A stretch of DNA of 64,000 nucleotides from Pyxicephalus adspersus (Eukaryota; Chordata; Amphibia; Anura; Pyxicephalidae): the NCBI RefSeq assembly GCF_032062135.1, contig NC_092859.1:39717538-39781537 (forward strand), read 5' to 3'. Made by a program: the position numbers and the translations under genes. Below are positions 62,701-64,000 of this stretch, piece by piece. The number at the start of each line of letters is the position of its first letter. Position 1 is the stretch's first letter. Below the pieces are notes generated by a model. The model was not told the DNA's origin and did no database searches. It was given only the letters and a program-made list of their open reading frames with translations.

Positions 62701-64000
62701 GCTATGCTGTAAATGATTTGAACTTATTGTGGCAAAGAGTAGAGATATTGCATATGCAGTCTGAGATTTATTGGGAAAGTTGAACATGTATGTTGAGAAC
62801 ATCTTGGTTAGGAATAATTGTGATTCTCACTTTTTTCACATGCACTAAAATAAAGGCTGTGTTGTGGGGTAATGTAACAATGGCCATCTGGTGCCTCTAT
62901 ACATAAAATATTCTGATAGGGAAATCCAAAATGTTTAGATTTGTGATGTGCGTATGAAAGATCAGTATTGTTCATGTATAACAACAATGCATGGTAGCTT
63001 TGTGTAGACCTGATCTCTCTAGTGGTGAGGTCTGCTATTAGGGACCCTTATACTAAGGATCACCATAAAACTGTGCTATCAATGGTTGTCTCTTCTAGCA
63101 CCCTACATCTGCTATGAGGTCTGTTAACTGTAAGGAGGGCATTGCTTGGAATATTTAGGAGCTCTTGACCTATGTAGGCAGAGGAGTAGCTAATGCATGT
63201 ATTTCTATAATGTGGAGCTTTATCTGCTCTCCCTAGAGAAGTGGGATAGGCTTTCCCTTGCTAATGTGCACCATATACAGTTGCTTTGCTTTACATGGTT
63301 ACTGAAGCCTAATGCATCTAACATCTACAGAAGACTGTTTGTTTGGGCCAAGCCTAGGCAATTTTAGTTTGATAAAACTTTTCCGACCTCTAGTCAATTC
63401 TATTTTAGTACTATATTGGTTTATTTTACCTTCTCAATGATTCACTTTATGTAATATGCCATTGCTAGATTAACTGATTATGGTCAGATTCTCTACTGTG
63501 AATTCATCTTGGATCATTACCAAAATAAGTATGCAGATTTGGTATTTGGGTCATATATTTTGCTTCCCGGGAATTTATATTCTTTTAACTAAGTTGGCAT
63601 AATCTCTCAGTATAAGTCCACATCTTGTGCAGAGGTTTTAAAACTGGCAGTTGGCTTCCTTGGTTCCTAAATCCATGAGTTGAGTTAAATTCTCAACATT
63701 TGCTTAATGTTAGCAATTCTTTCAAAAAAAGGTTTAAAAGGCATCAGAAAACTAGTCTCGGTAGAGCTAACATGTCTGTAATAGTCTTGATACATATGCC
63801 ACTAGTGCAGGGGTCTGCAACTAGTGGGGAGATCTCTGATGGGGGATCCCCCTTCCTCCCAAGACACTGCGGAGGAGGGGGATTCCTTATCCGGTGTTCT
63901 AATGAAAAAATCTACCAGTGAAATAAATCTACCACGGGGTGTGTACAATGACATCCCCCTCCTTTGAACCCCAGTTCCTCTGGAATGGGGAGATGCACAA
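62701..64000. other. intron 1 of the second ZP gene
   Basis: No second exon with the CG-x-W / CYV signature is found before the window ends. The left-hand gene's equivalent intron is 1.4 kb, so exon 2 probably lies just outside. Confidence 0.5.
63808..64000. mobile_element. hAT-like MITE, right part cut by window end
   Basis: Starts CAGGGGTCTGCAACTAG, like the hAT-type ends at 13048 and 33964, with a GC-rich interior. Confidence 0.45.

Overview
This is a vertebrate nuclear genome window with split genes, GT-AG introns, a low gene density and many transposon relics. The repeats point to a frog. They include L2-clade LINE tails, TTAA-flanked and foldback MITEs with short, nearly perfect inverted ends, and hAT-like 'CAGGGGTC' elements. 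An egg-coat (zona pellucida / vitelline envelope) gene with one N-terminal ZP-N, a trefoil and a ZP module also fits an amphibian. The species cannot be fixed from the sequence alone.

Layout. (1) 1-5717 is intergenic DNA and the 3' flank of CCDC69. (2) 5718-29936, minus strand, is CCDC69. I rebuilt nine coding exons that join in frame into a 301-residue coiled-coil protein with an N-myristoylation signal. Its introns hold a LINE 3' end, L2 tails, MITEs and a 38-bp minisatellite. (3) 29937-53348 has no gene that I can support. It holds a 55-bp higher-order minisatellite, a dead L2 retrotransposon with recognisable reverse transcriptase motifs, and several MITEs. (4) 53349-60151, minus strand, is a ZP4/ZP1-type egg-coat gene. 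I found all 13 coding exons expected for a 584-residue protein. (5) 60152-62521 is a 2.4-kb divergent promoter region. (6) 62522-62700, plus strand, is the first exon of a second, head-to-head ZP-type gene that runs off the window.

The main finding is in the ZP gene. Its exons are not in collinear order. A block with the two ZP-C exons (54090-54795) and a block with the last ZP-C exon plus the furin-site and hydrophobic-patch exon (54817-55327) have exchanged places. The blocks are bounded by three poly-C tracts. Splice phases and homology fit only the unswapped order; in the order shown the frame breaks and meets a stop. This is either a repeat-mediated assembly misorder or a real rearrangement that would disable the gene.

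The two ZP genes probably work together in the oocyte coat. They share exon 1 structure, the same 5' leader motif next to the ATG, and a TATA box at 49-50 nt from the start codon. CCDC69 is functionally unrelated.
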